Of a stretch of DNA of 9,918 nucleotides, positions 1-6,248 are shown in pieces (position 1 is the first letter of the stretch; every line of letters starts with the position of its first letter). A program made the position numbers and the translations under genes. A model generated the notes under the pieces. The model had not been told where the DNA came from and searched no databases. It worked only from the letters and a program-made list of their open reading frames with translations. Source of the stretch: Verrucomicrobiota bacterium (GTDB lineage: Bacteria > Chlamydiota > Chlamydiia > Chlamydiales > FEN-1388). The stretch is from contig JAFEGS010000624.1 in the NCBI GenBank assembly GCA_018239705.1, positions 1 through 9,918 on the forward strand, read 5' to 3'.

Positions 1-1
1 A

Positions 2-130
2 TTTGCTATGTACCAGGATTTAGTAAAACCAAAAAAAGATTTGGTCAGTTTTTTCCGAGATTCGCCTCTATGGGGTCTGGATCTGGACCTAGAACGTCAA
101 AAAGACGCTCCACGGGAGATTGAATTTTAA
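2..130 (+). CDS. Phd/prevent-host-death-like antitoxin, C-terminal part only (5' end outside window)
   Basis: The open frame enters from the left edge and ends at TAA 128-130; 42 codons are visible. The C-terminus contains SFFRDSPLWGLDLDLERQ and ends PREIEF. This pattern (two Phe, SPL, a run of alternating Leu/Asp, ER, PREI) is typical of the toxin-binding tail of Phd/YefM-type antitoxins paired with PIN-domain toxins. Its stop shares one base with the start codon of the next gene (TAATG), the usual arrangement of a toxin-antitoxin operon. By family knowledge the missing N-terminus would be the DNA-binding part that represses the operon, and the visible tail would wrap and inhibit the toxin. 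The identification comes from tail pattern and neighbour; the fold-defining part cannot be seen. Confidence 0.75.
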   Translation, partial: FAMYQDLVKPKKDLVSFFRDSPLWGLDLDLERQKDAPREIEF

Positions 131-555
131 TGTATTTGCTAGATACTTGTGTATTTTCTGAATTAATCAAAAAGGAAGCCTCTCTGAGTGTTATAGAGTG
201 GGTTTTAGGGAAAGACGACAATCTTTTTTCTGTATGTAGCTTGACGTTTGGAGAAATTAGAAAAGGCATTGAAAAGATGGCTGAAAGTGCACGCAAAAAG
301 AAACTAGAAGCTTGGTATCAGGAATTTTTGATCCCTCGTTTTTGGCATCGAATAGTTCCCATTGATGGTCAAGTAGCAGGTGTCTGGGGTGAGCTTATTG
401 CTAAAGCAGAAAAGAAAGGCCGTGTACTACCCACAATAGATAGCCTTATTGCTGCAGCCTGCATCACTCATAACCTGCATCTAGTCACGCGGAATATCAA
501 AGACTTCCAAGGGCTCGATCTTACAATAGTTAATCCTTGGGTACAGCCTCACTAG
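130..555 (+). CDS. vapC: PIN-domain ribonuclease toxin, VapC/FitB type
   Basis: A 141-residue protein, the usual length for a VapC/FitB PIN toxin, which acts in the cytoplasm as a Mg2+-dependent RNase held inactive by its antitoxin. The acidic active-site residues are in place: D5 in YLLDTCVFSE, E42 in TFGEIRKGI, D104 in PTIDSLIAAACI, and D125 in TRNIKDF, with N122 in the last motif. No residue of the expected set is missing, so the toxin looks intact. The ATG overlaps the antitoxin stop by one base; a GGGAG about 11 bases upstream is a poor ribosome site, so translational coupling is likely. Regulation is presumably by the antitoxin-toxin complex at a promoter left of the window. The RNA target cannot be told from sequence. 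The gene symbol is used in the family sense. Confidence 0.9.
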   Translation: MYLLDTCVFSELIKKEASLSVIEWVLGKDDNLFSVCSLTFGEIRKGIEKMAESARKKKLEAWYQEFLIPRFWHRIVPIDGQVAGVWGELIAKAEKKGRVLPTIDSLIAAACITHNLHLVTRNIKDFQGLDLTIVNPWVQPH

Positions 556-564
556 TTCAAACAA

Positions 565-601
565 AAGACTAAGAAGAATGCTCTGCATTCTTCTTAGTCT
601 T
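565..601 (-). terminator. Intrinsic terminator between convergent genes
   Basis: A perfect 16-bp inverted repeat (arms 565-580 and 586-601, sequence aagactaagaagaatg and its complement) with a 5-base loop lies between the toxin stop (555) and the stop of the minus-strand gene (622). On the minus strand the stem is followed by a T-rich run (cttttgtttg), as expected for a rho-independent terminator. On the plus strand the bases after the stem (ggtgattgc) are not T-rich, so it probably serves mainly the minus-strand gene. It may still block or protect the toxin mRNA end. The stem is rather AT-rich (5 G/C of 16). Confidence 0.75.
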
Positions 602-621
602 GGTGATTGCTCAATTTTTAG

Positions 622-1032
622 TTATCTATAGAAGCCCTGCGTTGCTTCCGCTTTTGATCGGGCAAGGAAACTTTGATGCACAGCTTCCAATCCTTTGCCA
701 TTTTGTACGTCTTCTATGCTCACCTTATGGCGCTCTCTCAAACTTGTAGGGGTCTTACCGGCGTTGCCAAAAACCGCTGTGTTGCCGTTTTCAGGGGTGT
801 ACGATCCCTTGACCGTGAAAAAGACACACGTACAACCAGCATTGAAGGGGCTTGATAATCCTTCAATTGCCTTAGCAAAGCAACTTTCAAGATCTGCTCT
901 TGTGAAATAACTCTTGTTTATTGCCTTATAATGAACCTTACCCTGTTCATCACAATTCACTTCCTTAGGTTGATTTGGAATTTCTATTTTATACCAAACA
1001 TTTATCCCTAGTCCTTTGCAAGTAGGTTGCAT
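622..1032 (-). CDS. Unrecognised 136-residue protein
   Basis: I do not recognise this protein. Support for a real gene: an excellent ribosome site (AAGGAG, 7 bases before the ATG), an AT-rich upstream region, and a terminator hairpin 20 bases past the stop. The product is soluble-looking, with no signal peptide or membrane segment. It has five cysteines (5, 27, 51, 67, 69), including a CTC pair at 67-69 next to a hydrophobic strand (VFFTV). The middle (about 76-95) is rich in Gly, Asn and Thr, and the end is mixed and charged (RERHKVSIEDV about 99-109). It is convergent with the toxin gene and divergent from the ATPase gene, so it stands as its own transcription unit. It could be a lineage-restricted host-interaction or accessory protein, but nothing in the sequence settles this. 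Confidence 0.7.
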   Translation of the reverse strand: MQPTCKGLGINVWYKIEIPNQPKEVNCDEQGKVHYKAINKSYFTRADLESCFAKAIEGLSSPFNAGCTCVFFTVKGSYTPENGNTAVFGNAGKTPTSLRERHKVSIEDVQNGKGLEAVHQSFLARSKAEATQGFYR

Positions 1033-1082
1033 AATATATCTCCTTTTTATTAAAAAATAATGCTTTAATAAAAATAACTTTT

Positions 1083-1106
1083 ACTATAATCCCTATTTAT
1101 TGTCAA
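1083..1106 (-). promoter_or_regulatory. Weak candidate promoter for the 136-residue gene
   Basis: On the minus strand a perfect -35 box TTGACA (plus positions 1101-1106) stands upstream of the gene, and TATAGT (1083-1088) resembles a -10 box. The gap between them is only 12 bases, well under the usual 16-18. At the right distance the hexamer is TAAAAG, a poor -10. The -35 box sits inside a small inverted repeat (cctatt 1092-1097, aatagg 1105-1110), which may be an operator. A promoter is needed somewhere here, but this exact assignment is uncertain. Confidence 0.3.
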
Positions 1107-1154
1107 TAGGTCATTATTTGGTGGTACTAAAAAGCGCGAAGCTGGTCGGGTATA

Positions 1155-1186
1155 TGCACATCCATGACAAATGTGCGTGATGTGCA
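1155..1186. repeat. 32-bp palindrome-bounded unit, copy 1 (operator-like)
   Basis: The unit begins with TGCACAT (1155-1161) and ends with its reverse complement ATGTGCA (1180-1186), with an additional imperfect half-site ATGTGCG at 1171-1177. It aligns without gaps to the unit at 1207-1238: both outer heptamers are identical, and a central ATGT is shared, for 21 matching bases of 32. It ends one base before the -35 box of the ATPase promoter. The layout suggests a binding site for a dimeric or tetrameric regulator. The regulator is not identified. Confidence 0.6.
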
Positions 1187-1187
1187 G

Positions 1188-1216
1188 TTGAAAATAATAG
1201 ATCAAATGCACATAAT
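1188..1216 (+). promoter_or_regulatory. Promoter of the ATPase gene
   Basis: TTGAAA (1188-1193) and CATAAT (1211-1216), each matching 5 of 6 consensus bases, are separated by exactly 17 bases. Transcription would begin near 1223, leaving a leader of about 29 bases with the AGGAGG ribosome site at 1238-1243. The -10 box overlaps the TGCACAT heptamer of repeat copy 2, and the -35 box abuts copy 1, so a protein bound to these repeats would be expected to repress. Confidence 0.6.
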
Positions 1217-1238
1217 GAGCATATGTTACGGATGTGCA
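1207..1238. repeat. 32-bp palindrome-bounded unit, copy 2 (operator-like)
   Basis: Same length and outer heptamers as the unit at 1155-1186 (TGCACAT at 1207-1213, ATGTGCA at 1232-1238), starting exactly 52 bp later, close to five helical turns. It covers the end of the -10 box, the predicted transcription start and the first base of the ribosome site, so occupancy or RNA folding here could control both transcription and translation of the ATPase. The right arm extended (ggatgtgca, 1230-1238) is also an exact complement of the left arm of copy 1 (tgcacatcc, 1155-1163). Confidence 0.6.
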
Positions 1239-1251
1239 GGAGGAAGTCAAA

Positions 1252-2682
1252 ATGAGTAGCAAGTACGTTGGACGAAAGGAGTCTCTCGAGGATCTAAAAG
1301 CTTTGCAGGCCAAGAAAAAAGCCTCTCTGGTGGTCATTAATGGGCGTCGCCGCGTTGGGAAAAGTCGTTTAGCCGAAGAGTTCGGAAAGTCCCAGGTTTT
1401 TATCCCATTTACAGGTCTGCCACCACTGGAGGGGATCACAGCACAAGATCAGAGAAATAATTTTGCAGAACAGCTAAGTGCTCATTTCCGATTGCCAAAC
1501 TTCACATTTCTCGATTGGGGAGAGGCCTTCAAAGCACTTGGAAGCTTGCTCTCCCAATCTCCCACTGTCGTTCTTTTTGATGAAATTTCATGGCTTTCTC
1601 ATGAAGATCCGCTCTTTCTAGCCAAATTTAAAGTTTGGTGGGATCTCAATCATAGCAAGTTCCCACATCTCATTTTTATCTTATGCGGATCTGTATCCTC
1701 ATGGATTGAAGAAAATATTCTCAAAAGCACTGCATTTTTTGGGCGAATTTCCCTGACGATACACCTGCAGCCCCTTTCTACTCGGGAAAGTGTTCAGCTT
1801 TTGCAAGCAAATGGAATTCAGGGATCAGCTTATGATTACTATAAAATTCTCTCGATTACAGGGGGTATCCCTTGGTATTTGGAGCAGATTTTACCTTCTA
1901 AGCTTGCTGATAACAATATTTCTGATCTCTGTTTTGCTCGTAATGGTCTTTTAGTGACAGAGTTTGACAAGATTTTCCATGATCTTTTTGGATCGCAAGG
2001 TACGACATATAAAAAAATTCTCTCCATCTTAGAAAGAGGAATGTATACGCAAGCAGAGATCCGCGAGGAAATGAACTATGCGCATAGTGGGACTTTCAGT
2101 GCCCTTATGGAACATTTGTGCATCGCGGGTTTCGTTACAGAGCATTTTCAATGGCAGCTGAAAACAGGCAAAGCTGCAAGGCAAAGCCTCTACCGGCTAA
2201 GTGATCCTTATATACGATTTTATTTAAAGTATATTGAACCTAATCTTGAAAAAATTAAGGCTGGTCTCTTTGAAGCGGTAGAGCTTGTAAAATTACCTGG
2301 ATGGGACAGCATGATGGGTTTTCAGGTAGAAAACCTTCTTTTGCAAAACAGAAAGCTTTTGCTCGATTCCTTAGGCATTAGTGGGAATGATCTTCTCGCC
2401 GATAACCCATTTCTCCAAAGAACAACATCGCGTAGGCAGGGTTGTCAAATTGACTATCTCGTCCAAACAAAGAATTGGAATTTGTTTGTAAGTGAATTTA
2501 AATTTAATAGAAAAATGATTGGTCGAGAAATCATCAACGAAATGGCTGAGAAATTACAGCGCTTTACAGTCCCTAAAGGGTTTGCGAAGATACCGGTTTT
2601 ATTTCACCTGGGAGAGGTGAGTAGTTCAGTTTACGATGCAAATTTCTTTTATAAGATTATCGATATTGGGGATTACTTATAA
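1252..2682 (+). CDS. AAA/STAND-like ATPase with DUF234-type (PD-(D/E)XK-like) C-terminus
   Basis: A 476-residue protein of the 'archaeal ATPase' (ATPase_2) family. After an N-terminal VGRKESL box (6-12) comes Walker A GRRRVGKS (31-38) and Walker B VVLFDE (106-111), with a possible sensor at CGS (145-147). A middle region with winged-helix character (around YTQAEIREEMNYAHSGTFSA) leads to a C-terminal domain. There D401 (IDYLV) and E415-x-K417 (SEFKF) match the spacing of a PD-(D/E)XK nuclease-like core, as known for DUF234. The ATG at 1252 is chosen because AGGAGG lies 8 bases before it; a GTG at 1234 in the same frame precedes the ribosome site. It ends 7 bases from the convergent rsmI stop. 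Members are frequent in archaea and in mobile or accessory regions of bacteria; the biological role is unsettled, and nuclease activity is inferred, not shown. Confidence 0.85.
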   Translation: MSSKYVGRKESLEDLKALQAKKKASLVVINGRRRVGKSRLAEEFGKSQVFIPFTGLPPLEGITAQDQRNNFAEQLSAHFRLPNFTFLDWGEAFKALGSLLSQSPTVVLFDEISWLSHEDPLFLAKFKVWWDLNHSKFPHLIFILCGSVSSWIEENILKSTAFFGRISLTIHLQPLSTRESVQLLQANGIQGSAYDYYKILSITGGIPWYLEQILPSKLADNNISDLCFARNGLLVTEFDKIFHDLFGSQGTTYKKILSILERGMYTQAEIREEMNYAHSGTFSALMEHLCIAGFVTEHFQWQLKTGKAARQSLYRLSDPYIRFYLKYIEPNLEKIKAGLFEAVELVKLPGWDSMMGFQVENLLLQNRKLLLDSLGISGNDLLADNPFLQRTTSRRQGCQIDYLVQTKNWNLFVSEFKFNRKMIGREIINEMAEKLQRFTVPKGFAKIPVLFHLGEVSSSVYDANFFYKIIDIGDYL

Positions 2683-2689
2683 AGAAATG

Positions 2690-3511
2690 TTATAGAATGT
2701 GAATAGCCGCGTAGACAGTTTTTTTGGAGAGGTTGAGCTGCGTGCTTACAAAGGCGATGGCCTCTTTGGTGGAGCAGTTGTGCGTTCTGCTATAGTCTTC
2801 AACGCATAGACGTAAAAAATCTTTTGAAAAGACCGGTTCTGCATCCTTTTGATACCCTTCTATAAGAAGGACGATTTCACCAAGGGCTGCCTCCTGCTCT
2901 TCTTGTGCAAGGACAGCAGAAACCGTGCCGGTCAGGATAGTTTCAAAGCGTTTTGTCAGCTCACGAGCAAGGGCGATTTTTCTATTTGGATCGAGGCTTT
3001 GTATGGCTTGTAGGCTTTTTCGAATGCGCTGTGGCGATTCATAGCAGATACTCGTTCCCGGATATTCCAGGAGCTGTTCGAGCGATTCGAGAAGCTCTGA
3101 TTCCTTCTTTGGTAAAAAGCCTACAAACTGGAAGGGCTGCGTTTTAAAGCCGGAGAGTGTGAGGCCGCAAATGGCAGCACAAGGGCCTGGCAGGGCCGTA
3201 ATTGGGAGGTGGAGCTCTCTACACCTTCTCACAAGCTCCTCTCCGGGGTCTGCAAAGAGCGGAGTACCTGCATCGGAGATGAGCGCAATGTTCTTTCCCT
3301 CCTGCAGATCGCTGATGACTCTCTCTTCTCTACTCGATTCGTTCCAGAGATGAAAACTTATAAGAGGTTTTTGGATTTCGTAATGGGCAAGAAGCTTGAG
3401 GCTGTGTCTCGTATCCTCACAGAGGATATAGTCACACGCTTTGAGGCAGTTGACAGCACGAAAGGTGATGTCTTCGAGATTTCCAATAGGGGTAGAGACA
3501 AGGTATAACAC
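2690..3511 (-). CDS. rsmI: 16S rRNA (cytidine-1402-2'-O)-methyltransferase RsmI
   Basis: A 273-residue SAM-dependent methyltransferase of the tetrapyrrole-methylase fold that 2'-O-methylates C1402 in the decoding centre of 16S rRNA. The family signatures run in order: TPIGNLEDIT (7-16), CEDTRHS (31-37), SDAGTP (79-84), then LPGPCAA, FVGFLPKK, YESPQR and ALARELTK. The C-terminus (STKEAIAFVSTQLNLSKKT region) is the small helix-turn-helix domain found in full-length RsmI. The open frame continues upstream through a tRNA gene, giving a false leader; the start chosen is GTG at 3509-3511, giving M-LYLVSTPIGN as in the family. AAGG lies just upstream and there is no in-frame ATG between the tRNA and the first motif. 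It follows tRNA-Cys by 22 nt and is probably co-transcribed with it. Confidence 0.95.
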   Translation of the reverse strand: MLYLVSTPIGNLEDITFRAVNCLKACDYILCEDTRHSLKLLAHYEIQKPLISFHLWNESSREERVISDLQEGKNIALISDAGTPLFADPGEELVRRCRELHLPITALPGPCAAICGLTLSGFKTQPFQFVGFLPKKESELLESLEQLLEYPGTSICYESPQRIRKSLQAIQSLDPNRKIALARELTKRFETILTGTVSAVLAQEEQEAALGEIVLLIEGYQKDAEPVFSKDFLRLCVEDYSRTHNCSTKEAIAFVSTQLNLSKKTVYAAIHIL

Positions 3512-3533
3512 AAGTACCTTAAGGATAAAGATA

Positions 3534-3605
3534 AGGTGGCACCCAGATTCGAACTGGGGAATGGAAGCTTTGCAGGCTTCTGCCTTACCACTTGGCCATG
3601 CCACC
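3534..3605 (-). tRNA. tRNA-Cys (anticodon GCA)
   Basis: Read on the minus strand, the 72-base gene folds as a complete cloverleaf. The 7-bp acceptor stem pairs GGTGGCA with TGCCACC. The D arm is GCC-AAGTGGTAA-GGC. The anticodon stem GAAGC/GCTTC encloses loop CTGCAAA with anticodon GCA. The variable loop is 5 bases, and the T arm is CCCAG-TTCGAAT-CTGGG. The discriminator base is T (U73), as expected for cysteine tRNA. CCA is not encoded (the next bases are TATC), so it must be added after transcription. It heads a minus-strand unit with rsmI and is divergent from murF. Confidence 0.97.
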
Positions 3606-3615
3606 TTATGCGACC

Positions 3616-3645
3616 AGTCTAGCAAGATCGTTTAATTCTTTTCAA
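3616..3645 (-). promoter_or_regulatory. Promoter of the tRNA-Cys-rsmI unit
   Basis: On the minus strand TTGAAA (plus 3640-3645; 5 of 6 consensus) and TAGACT (plus 3616-3621; 4 of 6) are 18 bases apart. The mature tRNA begins 10 bases after the -10 box, the normal distance for a short precursor leader trimmed by RNase P. The whole divergent gap to murF is only 88 bases, so promoters for both directions must overlap here. For murF the best -10-like hexamer I see is TATACA at 3663-3668, without a convincing -35. Confidence 0.5.
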
Positions 3646-3693
3646 GCAGATATTCTTTGTGCTATACATTTATGGTTTACATATGAGGAGCAG

Positions 3694-5043
3694 ATGCCGT
3701 CGACACTTGTTTTACCCGAGCTATACCATATGCTTGGACAGGAAATTCCTGAGAATATTGCGCACGTTACACTTTCCGGTGTTGCAGTAGACAGCCGGCA
3801 AGTAGAGCCGGGCAATCTCTTTGTGGCGCTCAAAGGGCAAAGAGTAGATGGACACGATTTTCTGCTAGAGGTTGAAAAACGGGGAGCTTGCGCCGCAATT
3901 GTCGAAAAAAGGGCTTCATACCAGGATGTAAAAATACCCCTTATATGCGTCGACGATCCTTTGAAAGCCATGCAGCGGCTTGCAAGGATGCTTGTAGCAG
4001 CATCCGGTGCCAAGGTGGTTGCTGTCACGGGCTCTTTAGGAAAAACGACAACAAAATCTTTTATTTCAGCGCTTCTTGGCAGCAAGTACAAAATAATGAG
4101 TACGAGCGGGAACCAAAATTCGCAGGTGGGGCTCTCTCTATCTATCCTTAACAATTGTGTAGGCGATGAAGACTACCTCGTTCTTGAAATGGGGATGACG
4201 GAAGGCGGCCATATTCAACGGCTTGTCGAAATTGCCCCTCCAGACATTGCTGTGATTACCTTTATTGCTCTTGTGCATGCAGCATCTGCCGGCTCACTCG
4301 AAGAGATTGCTCGAGCCAAAATGGAAATTTGTTCACATCCGCAGACGAAAGTCTGCATTATCAATCTCGATTCTCCCTGTCAGGAGCTTCTTTTTCAACC
4401 GAGTACTTGCAAGAAATTGGGCTATTCGATGATTGTACCACATGCTGATATGAGGCTTGAACTTCAGGACTCTTCGATGTGCTTTCATGAGCAAGCTCAT
4501 GCTACGTTGATGCCACGGCTGGCTTTACCTGCAGCGCATGTCTATGGATGTATGCTAGCTGCCTGCACAGTAGCTCGTGGCTGCAATATGGAGTGGGAGG
4601 AGATTCAGAGAGCTCTACCGACGCTTACGCTTCCGCAAGGGCGGCTGCAGTTTGTTGAAAAGGCCGGCATAACCTTTATTGATGATGCCTACAACGCAGC
4701 AGAGCCCTCTTTGAAGGCTGCCTTAACGGTGCTAAAGGAGCATGGTGCAGGAAGAAGAAAAGTGGCGGTAATTGGTAGTATGAGAGAACTTGGCGCCTAT
4801 TCAAGCGAAGCACACAGAGCCGTGGGGGAGTGGGCGTTAGATCGGGCAGATATTATGGTCTGTTTAGGAAAAGACTGTGCTCCAATTATTGAAACGTGGC
4901 AAACTGCGGCTCGCCCATCGTTTTGGTTTTTAGAGTATGATGATCTTCTCTCATTTTTGAAGCAGGAACTTATACCGGGCGATGTGGTGCTATTAAAAGG
5001 TAAGCGACCAGATGATCTGGGGCGAACGATAAACCTACTATGA
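3694..5043 (+). CDS. murF: UDP-N-acetylmuramoyl-tripeptide--D-alanyl-D-alanine ligase MurF
   Basis: A 449-residue cytoplasmic Mur ligase that uses ATP to add D-Ala-D-Ala to the UDP-MurNAc-tripeptide, the last soluble step of peptidoglycan precursor assembly. The N-terminal domain has AVDSRQVEPGNLFVAL and DGHDF (about 31-56). The ATP site is TGSLGKTTTK (112-121), followed by TSGNQNSQVGLSLSIL (about 137-152), LEMGMTEGGHI (164-174), PQGRLQFVEKAGITFIDDAYN, VAVIGSMRELG and a C-terminal LLKGKRPDDLG. The ATG at 3694 is chosen because GAGG lies 5 bases upstream and the length fits the family; upstream codons in this frame run antisense into the tRNA. Oddities: F190 sits where Mur ligases usually have Asn (TN..xxH motif), with H195 kept, and the usual KGSR near the end reads KGKR. 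First gene of the operon; mraY starts 6 bases after its stop. Confidence 0.95.
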   Translation: MPSTLVLPELYHMLGQEIPENIAHVTLSGVAVDSRQVEPGNLFVALKGQRVDGHDFLLEVEKRGACAAIVEKRASYQDVKIPLICVDDPLKAMQRLARMLVAASGAKVVAVTGSLGKTTTKSFISALLGSKYKIMSTSGNQNSQVGLSLSILNNCVGDEDYLVLEMGMTEGGHIQRLVEIAPPDIAVITFIALVHAASAGSLEEIARAKMEICSHPQTKVCIINLDSPCQELLFQPSTCKKLGYSMIVPHADMRLELQDSSMCFHEQAHATLMPRLALPAAHVYGCMLAACTVARGCNMEWEEIQRALPTLTLPQGRLQFVEKAGITFIDDAYNAAEPSLKAALTVLKEHGAGRRKVAVIGSMRELGAYSSEAHRAVGEWALDRADIMVCLGKDCAPIIETWQTAARPSFWFLEYDDLLSFLKQELIPGDVVLLKGKRPDDLGRTINLL

Positions 5044-5049
5044 GTTTAT

Positions 5050-6240
5050 ATGATTTTTTTGATGCAACATTATTTTGGTGAGATGGCTGGCTGGCACCTT
5101 CTCACTTTTTTTGACTACACCTCTACGCGAGTGATGCTAGCTACCTGTCAGTCCCTCCTCTTTTGTCTTTTCTTCGGCCCCTATTTTATCAAAAAGCTTT
5201 CACAACTCAATGCAGGACAGCCTATCCGAGAGGATAATGGCTTTTTATTAGGGGAGCTGCACAAAAGTAAAAAAAATACTCCTACAATGGGGGGAGTGCT
5301 GATCTTAGCCTCTGTCTTGAGCTCGCTCGTTGTCTGGATGGACCTGACAAGCCCCTTTACGATTATACTCTTTTTGACGGCAGTTATCTTTGGGACATTG
5401 GGTGGCTATGATGACTATTTGAAGCTTCGCTATAAGAATAGTAAAGGGCTTTCAGGGAAGAAAAAGCTCATTGTCCAGCTCCTTTGGGCCTCTATGGTAA
5501 TTGCCTATCTTCAAGGGTTTCTTCCTGAAAGTATGGAATGGCTCCGTCCGCCGGTAATCCTGGAATTTGCGGAAGGCGATTCAAAAAATGTATTACTTTC
5601 GCTCCAGGAGTATTCGAGCAGGATTTACGTACCCTTTGTAAAAGAGCCTGTCTTTATCCTTACAGGGGCTGCAGGAGTTATCCTTTGTGCATTTTTGGCC
5701 TTTGTTATTGTGGGCTCTTCTAATGCAGTCAATCTTACAGATGGCCTCGATGGATTGGCTACAGGGCTTTGCATCCTCGCAGCGGGGACTTTAGGGGTAT
5801 TTGCTTTTCTGTCCAATCACGCAGAGATTGCTGCCTACCTCAACATCCTCTATGTAGAGGGGAGCGGTGAGATTGCTGTCTTCCTGGCAGCTGTATGTGG
5901 AGCCTGTCTTGGATTTTTATGGTTCAACTGCCAGCCTGCCCAGCTCTTTATGGGAGATGTTGGATCGCTTAGCCTCGGAGGCGTTATTGGTGTCTCAGCA
6001 GTGCTTCTCAACAGGGAGTTTTTGCTAGGACTTGTTGGAGGCATTTTTGTAGTGGAAGCCCTTTCTGTAATTGTTCAGGTAGGAAGTTATAAATGGCGCA
6101 AGAAACGGGTGTTTCTCTGTGCTCCTTTACATCACCATTTTGAATATAAGGGATGGAAAGAATCAAAAGTGGTCATCCGCTTTTGGATTATTGGGATTCT
6201 TTTGAGCCTTCTTGGCCTCATATCCCTCAAATTACAGTAG
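5050..6240 (+). CDS. mraY: Phospho-N-acetylmuramoyl-pentapeptide-transferase MraY
   Basis: A polytopic inner-membrane enzyme that transfers phospho-MurNAc-pentapeptide from UDP to undecaprenyl phosphate, making lipid I. Signatures: KKNTPTMGG (74-82), GGYDDYLK (118-125, D121/D122 of the DDxxK-type site), NAVNLTDGLDGLA (225-237, catalytic Asp region), WFNCQPAQLFMGDVGSL (291-307) and APLHHHFEYKGW (358-369, the HHH cytoplasmic loop). All active-site acidic residues are present. At 396 residues it is longer than the usual roughly 320-360; most of the excess appears as a hydrophilic stretch about 157-200 before a membrane helix. No clear ribosome site precedes ATG 5050; starts at 5062 or 5083 are possible and would leave the motifs intact. 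It lies between murF and murD, and coupled translation is likely. Confidence 0.95.
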   Translation: MIFLMQHYFGEMAGWHLLTFFDYTSTRVMLATCQSLLFCLFFGPYFIKKLSQLNAGQPIREDNGFLLGELHKSKKNTPTMGGVLILASVLSSLVVWMDLTSPFTIILFLTAVIFGTLGGYDDYLKLRYKNSKGLSGKKKLIVQLLWASMVIAYLQGFLPESMEWLRPPVILEFAEGDSKNVLLSLQEYSSRIYVPFVKEPVFILTGAAGVILCAFLAFVIVGSSNAVNLTDGLDGLATGLCILAAGTLGVFAFLSNHAEIAAYLNILYVEGSGEIAVFLAAVCGACLGFLWFNCQPAQLFMGDVGSLSLGGVIGVSAVLLNREFLLGLVGGIFVVEALSVIVQVGSYKWRKKRVFLCAPLHHHFEYKGWKESKVVIRFWIIGILLSLLGLISLKLQ

Positions 6241-6248
6241 AGTTAACG

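Noticed and set aside
1155..1238. CRISPR-like array from the repeated heptamers
   Set aside because: Only two units, internally palindromic, with a promoter rather than a spacer between them; no cas genes in the window.
1234..1251. GTG start for the ATPase
   Set aside because: It lies upstream of the AGGAGG ribosome site, which is correctly spaced for ATG 1252.
1065..1439. Minus-strand 124-residue frame across the divergent promoter region
   Set aside because: It is antisense to the ATPase start and to the promoter repeats, and shows no family pattern or ribosome site.
3512..3625. N-terminal extension of the rsmI frame upstream of the GTG
   Set aside because: The frame runs through the tRNA-Cys gene; the resulting leader is translated tRNA and no RsmI has such a leader.
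3663..3668. TATACA as -10 box for the murF operon
   Set aside because: No acceptable -35 box at 16-18 bases upstream; mentioned only as the best local candidate, not annotated.
3592..3693. Upstream part of the murF frame starting inside the tRNA region
   Set aside because: It begins antisense to the tRNA acceptor stem; ATG 3694 has a ribosome site and gives the normal MurF length.
3642..4154. Minus-strand 170-residue frame opposite murF
   Set aside because: Shadow of the murF reading frame; its composition is Ser/Thr/Pro-rich as typical for antisense frames.
6153..6248. Longer murD frame starting within mraY
   Set aside because: It would add 32 residues overlapping the mraY C-terminus; MurD normally begins directly with the VAIIGLGKSG strand.
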